Below, piece by piece: positions 1-8,401 of a DNA stretch of 64,000 bases. The translations under genes and the position numbers were made by a program. Where the stretch lies: the NCBI GenBank assembly GCA_937952305.1, contig CALFZO010000052.1, forward strand, positions 1-64,000, given 5' to 3'. How positions within the stretch are numbered: position 1 is the first letter of the stretch; every line of letters begins with the position of its first letter. The notes beneath the pieces were generated by a model. That model was not told the origin of the DNA. It did no database searches and saw nothing but the letters and a program-made list of their open reading frames with translations. The stretch comes from an uncultured Anaerolineales bacterium (GTDB taxonomy: Bacteria; Chloroflexota; Anaerolineae; Anaerolineales; UBA6663).

Positions 1-1202
1 CGCCGGAGCCCACCGCCGCGCCGCCCACCAACACCCCGGAGCCCACCGCCGTCCCGCTGGGCGAACCGCTCAAGATCGGCGTCCTCTCGGACCTGAGCGG
101 CGGCCTGCAGCTGTTCGGCAATGAGATGTGGGAAGGCCTGCAGCTCGGCTTCGACTACGCCACCGACGGCACGCTGGTGGCCGGCAACCGCCCGGTCGAG
201 CTGATCATCAAAGACGACACCAGCAACGTGGACGTGGCCACCGCCGCCGCCCGCGAGCTGATCGAGTCCGACGGCGTCGAGATCCTGATTGGCAATTCCA
301 GCTCGGCCCTGGCCCTGCAGGTGCAGGCCATCGCCAAAGAGAACGGCGTCCTGTACTTCGCCGCGCCGGCCGCGTCGGCCGACATCACCGGCAAGAACTT
401 CAACGACCACACCTTCCGCGTCTGCCGCAACTCGGCCCAGGACTCGCTGACCATCGGCAAGTACGCCATCGAGAACATCGGCAAGAACTACCTGATCCTG
501 GCCGAAGACTACGCGTTTGGCCAAGCCACCGCGGCCGGCTTCCAGGCCGTCTTCACGGCTCTGGGCGGCACGTTCCTGACCGAGGCCCCGATCTTTGCCC
601 CGAGCGATACGACCGACTTCACGGCCTACATCAACCAGATCAAGGACGCCAAGCCGGACGGCCTGATCCTGATCTGGGCCACCAACACCTCGGGCACGAT
701 CCTGTACAACCAGCTCGCGGCCCAGGGCGTCACGGAAGACATCCCGTTCATCACGGGCTTCTCGTCCAACGACGCCACCAAGCTGCTCGATCCGGGCCTC
801 GTCACGGTCGGCCCCGTCGGGCTCATCGTCTACCACTACACGCTGCCGCAGACCGAGGCCAACACCTATCTGACCGAGCAGTACCAGGCCAAGTTCCAGA
901 AGTACCCGGACCTGTTCAGCGAGTGCGGCTTCGCCACGGCCCAGGCCGTCGTGCAGGCCCTGAACGCCACCGGCGGCGACACCGCGCCGGAAACCCTGAT
1001 CCCGGCCCTGGAAGGCCTGACCTTTGAAGGCCCCAAGGGCACGTACACCATCCGGCCGGAAGACCATCAGGCCCTGGCCCCGATGTACGTCGTCAAGCTG
1101 ATCAGCATCACCGATCCGGAAGAGAAGTTCTTCGAACTGGTCGAGGAAGTCTCGGCCGAAGACACCGCGCCGCCGTGCTCGGCGCCCGACCGCTGCCAGT
1201 AG
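1..1202 (+). CDS. HAAT-type ABC transporter substrate-binding lipoprotein (5' partial)
   Basis: Periplasmic-binding-protein-like domain of the branched-chain amino acid/amide (LivK, Peripla_BP_6) family. The frame is open to the left edge (first full codon at base 3), so the signal peptide lies outside the window; the ATG at 126 is internal. The visible start is a Pro/Thr/Glu linker (PEPTAAPPTNTPEP), followed by the first beta strand LKIGVLSDLSG and then a full bilobal domain (PADGLILIWATN-like hinge region, C-terminal PEDHQALAPMYVVKL). The linker is typical of lipid-anchored binding proteins of Chloroflexota. The matching permeases and ATPases are at 4.5-8.4 kb. The ligand is not predictable from sequence; the CoA-activating enzymes next door suggest an organic acid rather than an amino acid. 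Confidence 0.9.
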   Translation, partial: PEPTAAPPTNTPEPTAVPLGEPLKIGVLSDLSGGLQLFGNEMWEGLQLGFDYATDGTLVAGNRPVELIIKDDTSNVDVATAAARELIESDGVEILIGNSSSALALQVQAIAKENGVLYFAAPAASADITGKNFNDHTFRVCRNSAQDSLTIGKYAIENIGKNYLILAEDYAFGQATAAGFQAVFTALGGTFLTEAPIFAPSDTTDFTAYINQIKDAKPDGLILIWATNTSGTILYNQLAAQGVTEDIPFITGFSSNDATKLLDPGLVTVGPVGLIVYHYTLPQTEANTYLTEQYQAKFQKYPDLFSECGFATAQAVVQALNATGGDTAPETLIPALEGLTFEGPKGTYTIRPEDHQALAPMYVVKLISITDPEEKFFELVEEVSAEDTAPPCSAPDRCQ

Positions 1203-1212
1203 TCTGTTCCTG

Positions 1213-1250
1213 AGACAGGGCGCACCTCTGCGCAGGGGTGCGCCCTGTCT
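1213..1250 (+). terminator. Terminator-like hairpin after the binding-protein gene
   Basis: A perfect 14-bp stem (1213-1226 with 1237-1250) and a 10-nt loop begin 10 nt after the stop codon. No T-tract follows, so it may instead be a processing or mRNA-stabilising hairpin, as often seen behind abundant binding-protein cistrons. Confidence 0.6.
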
Positions 1251-1384
1251 GGGTCTCGGCGGCTCCGGACCGCCCCGCGGGACAGGGACCCGCCCGCTCT
1301 CGGTCCCGCTCAGCCGTGGCCGCCCAGGGGCGCCGGCGGGCCAAGCCTGGCCAACCACCTCACTCAGGTTTCTCCACCGCAACC

Positions 1385-2920
1385 ATGTACGGCATCGGCT
1401 ATTGGCTCACTCAACATGCGGAACTGCACCCCGCCCGCGTCGCCCTGGTGACGCCCGGGCGGACCTACACCTACGGCGACCTCAACGCCGAAGCCAACCA
1501 GGTCGCGCACGCCTTGTCGGCGCTGGGCGTCCGGGCCGGTGACCGGATCGGGTTGCTGGCCATGAACTACCCCGAGTTCCTGACGATCCTGTTCGGCGCC
1601 GGCAAGATCGGCGCTGTCGTCGTCTCGCTCAATTACCGCCTGACCGCGCCCGAGATCGCCTACCAGATGCAGGACAGCGGCGCGCGCCGGCTGTTCGTCG
1701 GCTCGGAGCAGGCCGCGCTGATCCCGGCCCTGCGCGCCAGCGTGGCCCTGGACGGCGTGTATGTGCTGGAGGGCGCAGCCCCGGACGACGGCGGCACCTA
1801 TGCGGACCTGATCGCGGGCCGGCCCATCACGGAACCGGCCGAGCCGCTGCCCTGGGACCAGCCCCTGCTCATCGTCTACACCTCCGGCACCACCGGCAAG
1901 CCCAAAGGCGCGCTGCTCACCCACGCCAATCACTTCTGGAACGCCATGAACGACGTGGTGGCGCTGCGCCTGACGGCCGACGACACGACGCTCACCCTCC
2001 TGCCGCTGGTCCACGTCGGCGGGCTGGGGCTGTTCACGCTGCCCACCCTGATGCTGGGCGGGCGCGTGGTGATGCCGCGCAAGTTTGAGCCGGACGAGGC
2101 CCTGCGCCTGATCGAGGCCGAGCGCCCGCAGATCGTCATGGGCGTGCCGGCGGTGTGGCAGCTGCTCCTGGCCGCGCCGCGTTTTCAGACCGCCGACCTC
2201 GCCAGCGTGCGCGCCTTCTACAACGGCGGCGACCGCTGTCCGCTCGAAGTCGTGCGCGCCTTCCGCGCGCGCGGCCTGCCCTTTGGCGGCGGCTACGGCC
2301 TCACCGAGACCGCGCCGACGGCGTTCATGACCGAGCCCGAAGACTTCGAGCCGGCCACCGCCCAGCTCGGCTTCATCGGCAAGCCGGCCTTCTTCACCCA
2401 GGCGCGCGTGCGCGCGGCCGACGGCGACCCGGTGCCGCCCGGCGAGGCCGGCGAACTGCAGCTGCGCGGCCCCAACGTCTTCTCCGGCTATCGCGGCCGG
2501 CCGGAGGCCACCGCCGAGGCGTTCACGGCCGATGGCTGGTTCCGCACCGGCGACCTGGTCACCCGCACCCCCGACGGCTTCACGTTCGTGGTCGGCCGCC
2601 TCAAAGAGATGTTCAAGAGCGGCGGCCTCAACGTCTACCCGGCCGAGATTGAGGCCGTGCTCGGCGCGCATCCGGCCGTGCGCGAGGTCTGCGTCATCGG
2701 CGTGCCGGACCCCAAGTGGAACGAGGTCGGCCGCGCCATCGTCGCGCTCAAGCCGGAGGCGGCCCTGACGGCCGAGGCGCTCCTGCAGTGGTGCGCGGGC
2801 CAACTGGCCGGCTACAAGATCCCGAAGTCGGTGGTCTTCGTGGACGCTCTGCCGCGCAACACGCTCGGCAAGATCATGCGTGGTGAGCTCAAGACCCAGC
2901 ATGCCACTGGTTCGGCTTGA
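1385..2920 (+). CDS. AMP-dependent acyl-CoA synthetase (class I adenylate-forming)
   Basis: 511 residues from the ATG at 1385. The open frame extends upstream to 1238, but that part is low-complexity Arg/Pro and overlaps the hairpin, so I reject it. Motifs: P-loop YTSGTTGKPKG at about 165-175, adenine motif GYGLTETAPTA at about 303, WFRTGDL at about 385, and the C-terminal catalytic Lys region RNTLGKIMR near 495. It activates a carboxylic acid to acyl-AMP and then acyl-CoA. The next gene overlaps its 3' end, and the cluster continues into HAAT transporter genes, so imported acids are likely substrates. Chain length and aromatic or aliphatic preference cannot be read directly. Confidence 0.93.
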   Translation: MYGIGYWLTQHAELHPARVALVTPGRTYTYGDLNAEANQVAHALSALGVRAGDRIGLLAMNYPEFLTILFGAGKIGAVVVSLNYRLTAPEIAYQMQDSGARRLFVGSEQAALIPALRASVALDGVYVLEGAAPDDGGTYADLIAGRPITEPAEPLPWDQPLLIVYTSGTTGKPKGALLTHANHFWNAMNDVVALRLTADDTTLTLLPLVHVGGLGLFTLPTLMLGGRVVMPRKFEPDEALRLIEAERPQIVMGVPAVWQLLLAAPRFQTADLASVRAFYNGGDRCPLEVVRAFRARGLPFGGGYGLTETAPTAFMTEPEDFEPATAQLGFIGKPAFFTQARVRAADGDPVPPGEAGELQLRGPNVFSGYRGRPEATAEAFTADGWFRTGDLVTRTPDGFTFVVGRLKEMFKSGGLNVYPAEIEAVLGAHPAVREVCVIGVPDPKWNEVGRAIVALKPEAALTAEALLQWCAGQLAGYKIPKSVVFVDALPRNTLGKIMRGELKTQHATGSA

Positions 2921-3677
2921 GGTCGAGCCGCCCCTGGCCGCCCTGACGCTGGCGCGCCCGGAGCGGCACAACAGCCTGGTCCCGGACCTGCTGCGCGACC
3001 TGCTGGCCGCGCTGGCGGAGGTGCGGGGCCGCCCGGACGTGCGCGCCGTCGTCTTCCAGGCCGAGGGCCGCTCCTTCTCCACCGGCGGCGACCTGCGCGG
3101 CTTCCAGGCCCATCAGGCCGACCTGGCCGTGTACGCGCACGAACTGGTCGGCCTGCTCAACGACGCGATCCTGGCCCTGGTGGAACTGCCGCAGCCGGTG
3201 GTGGCCGCCGTGCACGGCCAGGTGACCGGCGGCTCGCTCGGACTGGTGCTGGCCGCCGACATCATCCTGGTGGCGCCGGAGGCCTCCTTCACGCCCTACT
3301 ACGCCACCGTCGGCTTCAGCCCAGACGGCGGCTGGACGGCCCTGCTGCCGGACGTGATCGGGCCGAAGCGCGCCGCCGCGGCGCTGCTGCTGGATCAGGT
3401 CATCTCGGCCGAACAGGCCGTAGCCTGGGGCCTGGCCGAGCGCTGCGTGCCCGGGGAGAACCTCGCGGCCGAGGCGCGCGCCGCCGGCCGGCGGCTGGCC
3501 GCGCTCCAGGCCGGCAGCCAGCTACGGGCGCGGCGCCTGCTCTGGCCGGAGGTGTCTGAGTTGGCCCGGCGCCTGGAGGCCGAGCGCCAGCAATTTCTGG
3601 CCCAGGTGTTGACGCCGGAGGCCGCGCTCGGCCTGGCGCGTTTTCTGGCGCCGAAGACCGAACGCCCTGACCTGTAA
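2901..3677 (+). CDS. Enoyl-CoA hydratase/isomerase family protein (crotonase)
   Basis: 258 residues from the ATG at 2901, overlapping the synthetase by 20 nt; GTG codons at 2880 and 2883 are alternative starts. Crotonase fold: RSFSTGGDLRGF and VHGQVTGGSLGLVLAADI supply the oxyanion-hole region. Where classic hydratases carry their first catalytic Glu this protein reads FTPYYATVGF. An Asp sits in FSPDGG, a pattern I associate with enoyl-CoA isomerases of the PaaG/delta3-delta2 kind, so isomerase rather than hydratase activity is plausible. It probably acts on the CoA ester made by the preceding synthetase. Confidence 0.88.
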   Translation: MPLVRLEVEPPLAALTLARPERHNSLVPDLLRDLLAALAEVRGRPDVRAVVFQAEGRSFSTGGDLRGFQAHQADLAVYAHELVGLLNDAILALVELPQPVVAAVHGQVTGGSLGLVLAADIILVAPEASFTPYYATVGFSPDGGWTALLPDVIGPKRAAAALLLDQVISAEQAVAWGLAERCVPGENLAAEARAAGRRLAALQAGSQLRARRLLWPEVSELARRLEAERQQFLAQVLTPEAALGLARFLAPKTERPDL

Positions 3678-3730
3678 CCTGGGTGTAACACTGTTTCGTT
3701 AACGTAAGCTGGCACCCCATCGCCAACACC

Positions 3731-4504
3731 ATGTCGCTGACAATCGGCCTTCCCGTCACTGCCACGCGCACCTTCTCCCAGGCGGATTTCGACCGCTTCG
3801 CGGCGTTGAGCGGCGACGATAACCCCATCCACGTCGACCCGGCCTTCGCGGCCGGCACGCCGTTTGCGCGCACCGTCAGCCACGGTATGCTGCTCTACAC
3901 AGCCGTGCGCGGCCTGCTGGCCCAGCACTTCCCCGGCGCCGCCCAGCTGGAACAACAGCTGACTTTCCCGAACCCCGCTTACGCCGGCGAACCGTTGACC
4001 TTCCAACTGACCCTGCAGAGCCTCGACGGCGCGCGGCGACAGCTGGCCGTGGTCATCACCCGGCCGGATGGTCTGGTGGCGGCCGAGGGCACCGCCAGCC
4101 TGGAGTTGGCTGAGCGGGTATCGAACTGGAAGCGCCTGCACCTCGGCCAGCGCGCGGAAATGCGCCGCGCATTCACGGCCGCCGACGCGGCCGAGTACCT
4201 GGCCCTGTCCGGCGCGCCCGCCGCCGCCGACAGCGTGCCGGAGCCGCTCATCGGCGGGCTGTTCTCGTGCCTGTTGGGCACGCAGTTGCCGGGGCGCGGC
4301 ACCAACTGGCTCAAGCAGCGCCTGGTCTTCTACGGTCCCGCGCCGCTGGAGACGCCGCTCACCGCCAGCGTCGAGGTCATCCGGCTGCGGCCCGCCAAGG
4401 CGCTGGTCAACCTGCGCACGGTTTGCAGCGACGCTCACGGCCGGACGATCTGCGACGGCGAAGCCCTGGTGTTGGCCCGTGGCGTCGCCGACGAAACGCA
4501 GTAA
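3731..4504 (+). CDS. Tandem MaoC-like (double hotdog) dehydratase
   Basis: 257 residues with two hotdog repeats. The N-terminal half has the (R)-specific hydratase signature GDDNPIHVD at about 28-36 (Asp30 and His34 as the likely dyad) and VSHGML at 49-54. The second half (about 143-255) repeats the hotdog layout (FTAADAAEYLALSG, then PAPLETPLTASVEVIRL), but the Asp/His segment is replaced by GAPAAADSVPEP. This is the usual arrangement of two-domain MaoC enzymes in which one half has lost catalysis. Likely role: hydration or dehydration of an enoyl-CoA intermediate in the same pathway as the two preceding genes. Confidence 0.85.
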   Translation: MSLTIGLPVTATRTFSQADFDRFAALSGDDNPIHVDPAFAAGTPFARTVSHGMLLYTAVRGLLAQHFPGAAQLEQQLTFPNPAYAGEPLTFQLTLQSLDGARRQLAVVITRPDGLVAAEGTASLELAERVSNWKRLHLGQRAEMRRAFTAADAAEYLALSGAPAAADSVPEPLIGGLFSCLLGTQLPGRGTNWLKQRLVFYGPAPLETPLTASVEVIRLRPAKALVNLRTVCSDAHGRTICDGEALVLARGVADETQ

Positions 4505-4561
4505 ACTCTTAGCCTGCCAGCACCCGGACCCAGGCGCCAGCGCCGGCCGGGCAGGAGCACC

Positions 4562-5353
4562 ATGGGCGATCCGACCACCCTCCTCGAGACCCACGACCTC
4601 TCGCGTCACTTCGGCGGCCTGAAAGCCGTGGAAGGCGTCCGCCTGCGCGTGCAGGCCGGCCACCTGCACTCCATCATCGGCCCGAACGGCGCCGGCAAGA
4701 CCACGCTCTTCAACCTGTTGAGCGGCGTGCTCAAACCGACGCGCGGCCAGGTCTTTCTGCGCGGCCGCGACATCACGCCGCTGCCGCCGCACCGGATCGC
4801 CCATTTGGGGCTGGGGCGCTCCTACCAGATCACCAACATCTTTCCCACGTTGACCGTCTTCGAGAACGTGCGCCTGGCCGCCCAGGCGCTGGGGAACGAC
4901 AACTTCCGCCTGTTCACGCCGGCTGACTCGCTGGCGCGTTACGCCGAGCAGGCCGCGGCCGCGCTGGAGGCCACCGAACTGACCGCCAAGGCGGCGCTGC
5001 CGGCGCTCAGCCTGCCGCACGGCGACAAACGCAAGCTGGAGCTGGCCATCTTGCTGGCGCAGGACCCGGAGCTGCTGCTCCTGGACGAGCCGACCTCCGG
5101 CCTGGCCGGCGAACTGGTGCCGGAATTCATGGGGCTGGTGGACCGCATCCGCCGGCGCGGCAACAAGACCGTGGTGCTGGTGGAACACAACATGAACATC
5201 GTCATGTCGCTCTCGGACCGCATCAGCGTGATGCACCTGGGCCAGCTGCTGGCCGAAGGCACGCCGGCCGAGATCGCCGCCAACGAGACCGTGCAGAAGG
5301 CCTACCTGGGCGAGCTGTACGGCGACCTGGGCGCCATGGCGGCGCGATCCTGA
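4562..5353 (+). CDS. livG: HAAT ABC transporter ATP-binding protein (LivG type)
   Basis: 263 residues. Walker A GPNGAGKTT, Walker B LLLLDEPTSGL, H-loop VEHNM. LivG-type features are the DITPLPPHRIAHLGLGRSYQITNIFPTLTVFENV stretch (given here as one family hallmark, split by Q-loop) and the long C-terminal tail after VMHLGQLLAEG. The signature motif is unusual: LSLPHGDKRKLELAI in place of LSGGQ, which is common for LivG proteins (LSYGEQR/LPHGDQR types). A GGAGC ribosome site precedes the ATG. It is followed by LivF 13 nt downstream. Confidence 0.94.
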   Translation: MGDPTTLLETHDLSRHFGGLKAVEGVRLRVQAGHLHSIIGPNGAGKTTLFNLLSGVLKPTRGQVFLRGRDITPLPPHRIAHLGLGRSYQITNIFPTLTVFENVRLAAQALGNDNFRLFTPADSLARYAEQAAAALEATELTAKAALPALSLPHGDKRKLELAILLAQDPELLLLDEPTSGLAGELVPEFMGLVDRIRRRGNKTVVLVEHNMNIVMSLSDRISVMHLGQLLAEGTPAEIAANETVQKAYLGELYGDLGAMAARS

Positions 5354-5366
5354 AAGGCGAGCGGCC

Positions 5367-6071
5367 ATGAGCGCACTGCTTGAAGTCCAGGACATCCACA
5401 CCTTCATCGGCCAATTCCACATCCTGGAAGGGGTGACGGTGGAGGTGCCGGCCAACGGCATCACGGCCCTGCTCGGACGCAACGGCGCCGGCAAGACCAC
5501 CACCCTGCGCAGCATCATGGGCCTCAACCCGCCGGCGCGCGGCGCCGTCCGCTTCGACGGCCAGGCCCTCCACGGGCGCAAGCCCTTCGACATCGCCCAG
5601 CTTGGCATCGGCTATGTCCCCGATTACCGCGCCATCTTCCGCCAGCTGACCGTGGCCGAGAACCTGCAGATCGCCGAGCGCCGGCGCGGGGACCTGGCCG
5701 CCCGGAGCGCGTTTATCTTCGAGGTCTTCCCGGACCTGGAAAAGCTCTACCAGTGGCCGGGCGGCCAGCTCTCCGGCGGGCAGCAGCAGATGCTGGCCAT
5801 CGCCCGGGCGCTCGTGCCGCACAACCGCCTGCTGCTCATCGACGAACCGAGCGAGGGGCTGGCGCCCGTGATCATCGAAGGCATGATGGCGGCCATCCGC
5901 CGGCTCACCGACCAGGTGGGGGTGCTGCTGGTGGAGCAGAACTTCCGCGTGGCCAGCCAACTGGCCGATCACTACGTCGTGATCGAAGATGGCAAATCCG
6001 TGCACACGGGCCGGATGCCGGACCTGCTGGCCAGCCCGGCCCTGATCCAGAAATATCTGAGCGCCGCCTGA
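5367..6071 (+). CDS. livF: HAAT ABC transporter ATP-binding protein (LivF type)
   Basis: 234 residues, the usual LivF length. Walker A GRNGAGKTTT, signature LSGGQQQMLAIARAL, Walker B LLLIDEPSEGLAP, H-loop VEQNF. The GIGYVPDYRAIFRQLTV segment is the LivF-specific Q-loop region. It would pair with the preceding LivG-type ATPase to energise the two permeases encoded immediately downstream. Gaps to both neighbours are under 20 nt, so the transporter genes are almost certainly cotranscribed. Confidence 0.95.
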   Translation: MSALLEVQDIHTFIGQFHILEGVTVEVPANGITALLGRNGAGKTTTLRSIMGLNPPARGAVRFDGQALHGRKPFDIAQLGIGYVPDYRAIFRQLTVAENLQIAERRRGDLAARSAFIFEVFPDLEKLYQWPGGQLSGGQQQMLAIARALVPHNRLLLIDEPSEGLAPVIIEGMMAAIRRLTDQVGVLLVEQNFRVASQLADHYVVIEDGKSVHTGRMPDLLASPALIQKYLSAA

Positions 6072-6087
6072 AGGGCAGCCGATTACC

Positions 6088-7083
6088 ATGCAGCCAACGC
6101 TTCGCGTCAACACCTTCCGCCAGTCGCTCATCCTGTCCGGCCTGTTCGTGCTCGGGTTGCTGGCGGTCAACCTAATCGTCTTCAAGCCCGGCACGATGGC
6201 CGTCGTCACGCTGTCCGGCCTGTATCAGGGCATGCTCTTCTTCCTGATCGCGGCCGGCATGTCCATCGTCTTCGGCCTGCTGGACGTGCTTAACCTGGCC
6301 CAGGGCGCGTTCTTCATGCTCGGCGCGTATGCCGGTTTCGCCATCTACGGCGCGCTGCCGGCCGGGACCCCGATCGAGGCGCGTTTTATCGCGGCCCTGG
6401 TCGGCGCCACCCTCACCGGCGGCCTGGCCGGCGCCCTGATGGAGATCGGCCTGCTGCGGCCGCTGTATGCGCGCCCGGTCTACCAGATCGTCATGACCCT
6501 GGGCCTGAGCACGGCCCTCAACGAAGTCGTGCGCGCGATCTACGGGCCGGCCGGCCTGGTGCCGATCGAGGAACCGCCCCTCCTGGCGACCACGTTTACG
6601 ATCGCGGGCGGCCAGTTCGAGACTTACCGCGTCTTCATCATCGCCGTCGGCGCAGCGCTGATGGTGGGCATTTCGCTGCTGCTCCAGCGGACCCGGCTGG
6701 GCATCATCATCCGCGCCGGCGTGCAGGACAGCGAGATGGTGCAGGCGCTGGGCATCAACGTGCGCCGCATCTTCACCCTGGTCTTCGCCCTGGGCACGGC
6801 CGTGGCCGCGCTCGGCGGAATGACGGCGGCGCCGTTCCTGGGCGCCTATCCCGGCATGGGCACGGACTTCCTGCTGGTCGCCATCATCGTCATCGTCATC
6901 GGCGGGATGAGCAGCTACGAGGGCACGGCCATCGCCAGCCTCCTGGTCGGCCTGACCCGCGCCACCGCCGAACAAATCTCGCTGCAGTACTTCAACACCC
7001 CGATCCTGGCCAGTGTCTCGATCCTGCTCTTCATGGTCGCGGTGCTGCTGATCCGGCCGAACGGCCTGTTCGGGAGAGACTAA
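6088..7083 (+). CDS. livH: HAAT ABC transporter permease (LivH type)
   Basis: 331 residues with about eight hydrophobic membrane segments. The family motif around GLLDVLNLAQGAFFMLGAY, and the EAA-like coupling helix QDSEMVQALGINVRRIF, mark it as the LivH/BPD_transp_2 permease. It ends 3 nt before the LivM-type gene. It forms the membrane heterodimer with that protein. Confidence 0.95.
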   Translation: MQPTLRVNTFRQSLILSGLFVLGLLAVNLIVFKPGTMAVVTLSGLYQGMLFFLIAAGMSIVFGLLDVLNLAQGAFFMLGAYAGFAIYGALPAGTPIEARFIAALVGATLTGGLAGALMEIGLLRPLYARPVYQIVMTLGLSTALNEVVRAIYGPAGLVPIEEPPLLATTFTIAGGQFETYRVFIIAVGAALMVGISLLLQRTRLGIIIRAGVQDSEMVQALGINVRRIFTLVFALGTAVAALGGMTAAPFLGAYPGMGTDFLLVAIIVIVIGGMSSYEGTAIASLLVGLTRATAEQISLQYFNTPILASVSILLFMVAVLLIRPNGLFGRD

Positions 7084-7086
7084 CCT

Positions 7087-8358
7087 ATGACCAAGACCTC
7101 CCGCCCCGAGGGCCTGCTCGGGCTCGGCCTGCTGGCCGTTGTCGTGCTCGGGCCGTACCTGTTCGCGGCGCTGACCGGGACGCCGGACGAGGGCCTGACC
7201 GGGCTGGCGCGCTGGCAGAGTGCCGCGGCCGCCGTCTATTGCGCCAAGGGCCTGTCCCCCATCGTCTGGCTGCTGGTCGGCGGCGTGGTGGTGCTGGCCG
7301 CCGCGACGCTGGCCGGCCGGCGGCTGGGGGCGCTGGGCGCGGCGTTGGACGGCGCGCGCGGCTGGTATCTGGTGGCCGTGGCGGCCCTGATTGCGCTGCC
7401 CTTCTTGATCGCGGCCGGCACCAACTCGTCGGCCTGCTCGCGCGGCCAGGCGTTCTTCTGGCAGGCGATCTTCGTCGACGTCTTCACCATGGCGATCCTG
7501 GCCATCTCCTACAACCTGATGTTCGGGTTCGTGGGCGTGGTTTCGTTCGGGCATGCCGCCTTCTTCGGGCTGGGCGCGTATAGCGTCGGCCTGCTCATGG
7601 AGCACCTGGGCTGGCCGTGGTGGGGCGCGGTCCTGGGGTCGCTCGGCTTGAGCATCGTCATCGCCCTGATCAAGGGCTTTGTCGGGCTGCGCATCCGCGG
7701 CCTGTACTTCGCCCTGTTCACGCTGGCCTTCGCCCAGGTCTTCTTCCTGCTGGCCGGCAACCGCCTGCTGGTGGACATCACCGGCGCCGAGGACGGCTTC
7801 ACCTTCGCCGTGCCGGATTTCTTGAACATGACCAAGAACCGGCTGTTCTTCTACTACCTGGGCCTGACGGCTATGGTCGTGGCCTTCCTGGTGGTCCAGC
7901 AGCTGATGCGCTCGCCGACCGGCCGGGTGCTGGTGGCCGTGCGCGACAACGAGGGCCGCGCCCAGATGCTGGGCTACAACACCTTCCAGTTCAAGCTGAT
8001 CGCGATCGTGATGGCCGGCGTGCTGGCGGGCGGCGCGGGCGTGCTGCGCGGGCTGGCCCTCAAGGGCGCCAGCCCGGAGGTGCTCGGGCTCGACTTCACC
8101 ATGACGCCGCTGATCATGACGCTCGTCGGCGGGCAAGCCACGTTCGCCGGCCCGGTGCTGGGCGCCTTCGGCCTGCATCTGCTGGAGGATTTCCTGCGTG
8201 ATACCGTGGTGACGTTGGGCGGGGTCTCGATCAACGTGGGCGAGCGCTGGGCCCTGATCCTGGGCGTCATCTTCATCCTGATCGTGATCGTCTTCCCGTA
8301 CGGTGTCGTCGGCACCGTGCAAAACGAGTGGCGCAAGTGGCGGGCGCGCCGGTCCTGA
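7087..8358 (+). CDS. livM: HAAT ABC transporter permease (LivM type)
   Basis: 423 residues. The first ~130 residues hold extra hydrophobic segments. The conserved core starts near AILAISYNLMFGFVGVVSFGHAAFFGLG, and the coupling helix RDNEGRAQMLGYNTFQFKL follows. Members of this family with N-terminal extensions are common in HAAT systems. The last gene of the transporter set; an alpha/beta hydrolase starts 43 nt downstream on the same strand. Confidence 0.94.
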   Translation: MTKTSRPEGLLGLGLLAVVVLGPYLFAALTGTPDEGLTGLARWQSAAAAVYCAKGLSPIVWLLVGGVVVLAAATLAGRRLGALGAALDGARGWYLVAVAALIALPFLIAAGTNSSACSRGQAFFWQAIFVDVFTMAILAISYNLMFGFVGVVSFGHAAFFGLGAYSVGLLMEHLGWPWWGAVLGSLGLSIVIALIKGFVGLRIRGLYFALFTLAFAQVFFLLAGNRLLVDITGAEDGFTFAVPDFLNMTKNRLFFYYLGLTAMVVAFLVVQQLMRSPTGRVLVAVRDNEGRAQMLGYNTFQFKLIAIVMAGVLAGGAGVLRGLALKGASPEVLGLDFTMTPLIMTLVGGQATFAGPVLGAFGLHLLEDFLRDTVVTLGGVSINVGERWALILGVIFILIVIVFPYGVVGTVQNEWRKWRARRS

Positions 8359-8401
8359 GCGGGGTCCGGCCTGAGCGGCCGCGCGGCGCCAGGGGTGGGC
8401 C

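Noticed and set aside
126..1202. Treating the first gene as complete from the ATG at 126
   Set aside because: In-frame coding sequence upstream includes the lipoprotein linker and the first strand of the binding domain, so the start lies left of the window.
1238..1384. N-terminal extension of the acyl-CoA synthetase
   Set aside because: The extra 49 residues overlap the hairpin after the binding-protein gene and are Arg/Pro/Ala low complexity; homologous sequence starts at MYGIGYWL.
3395..5608. A 737-residue antisense open frame opposite crotonase, MaoC and livG
   Set aside because: Shadow frame: it spans several unrelated genes and their intergenic gaps and has no recognisable motif.
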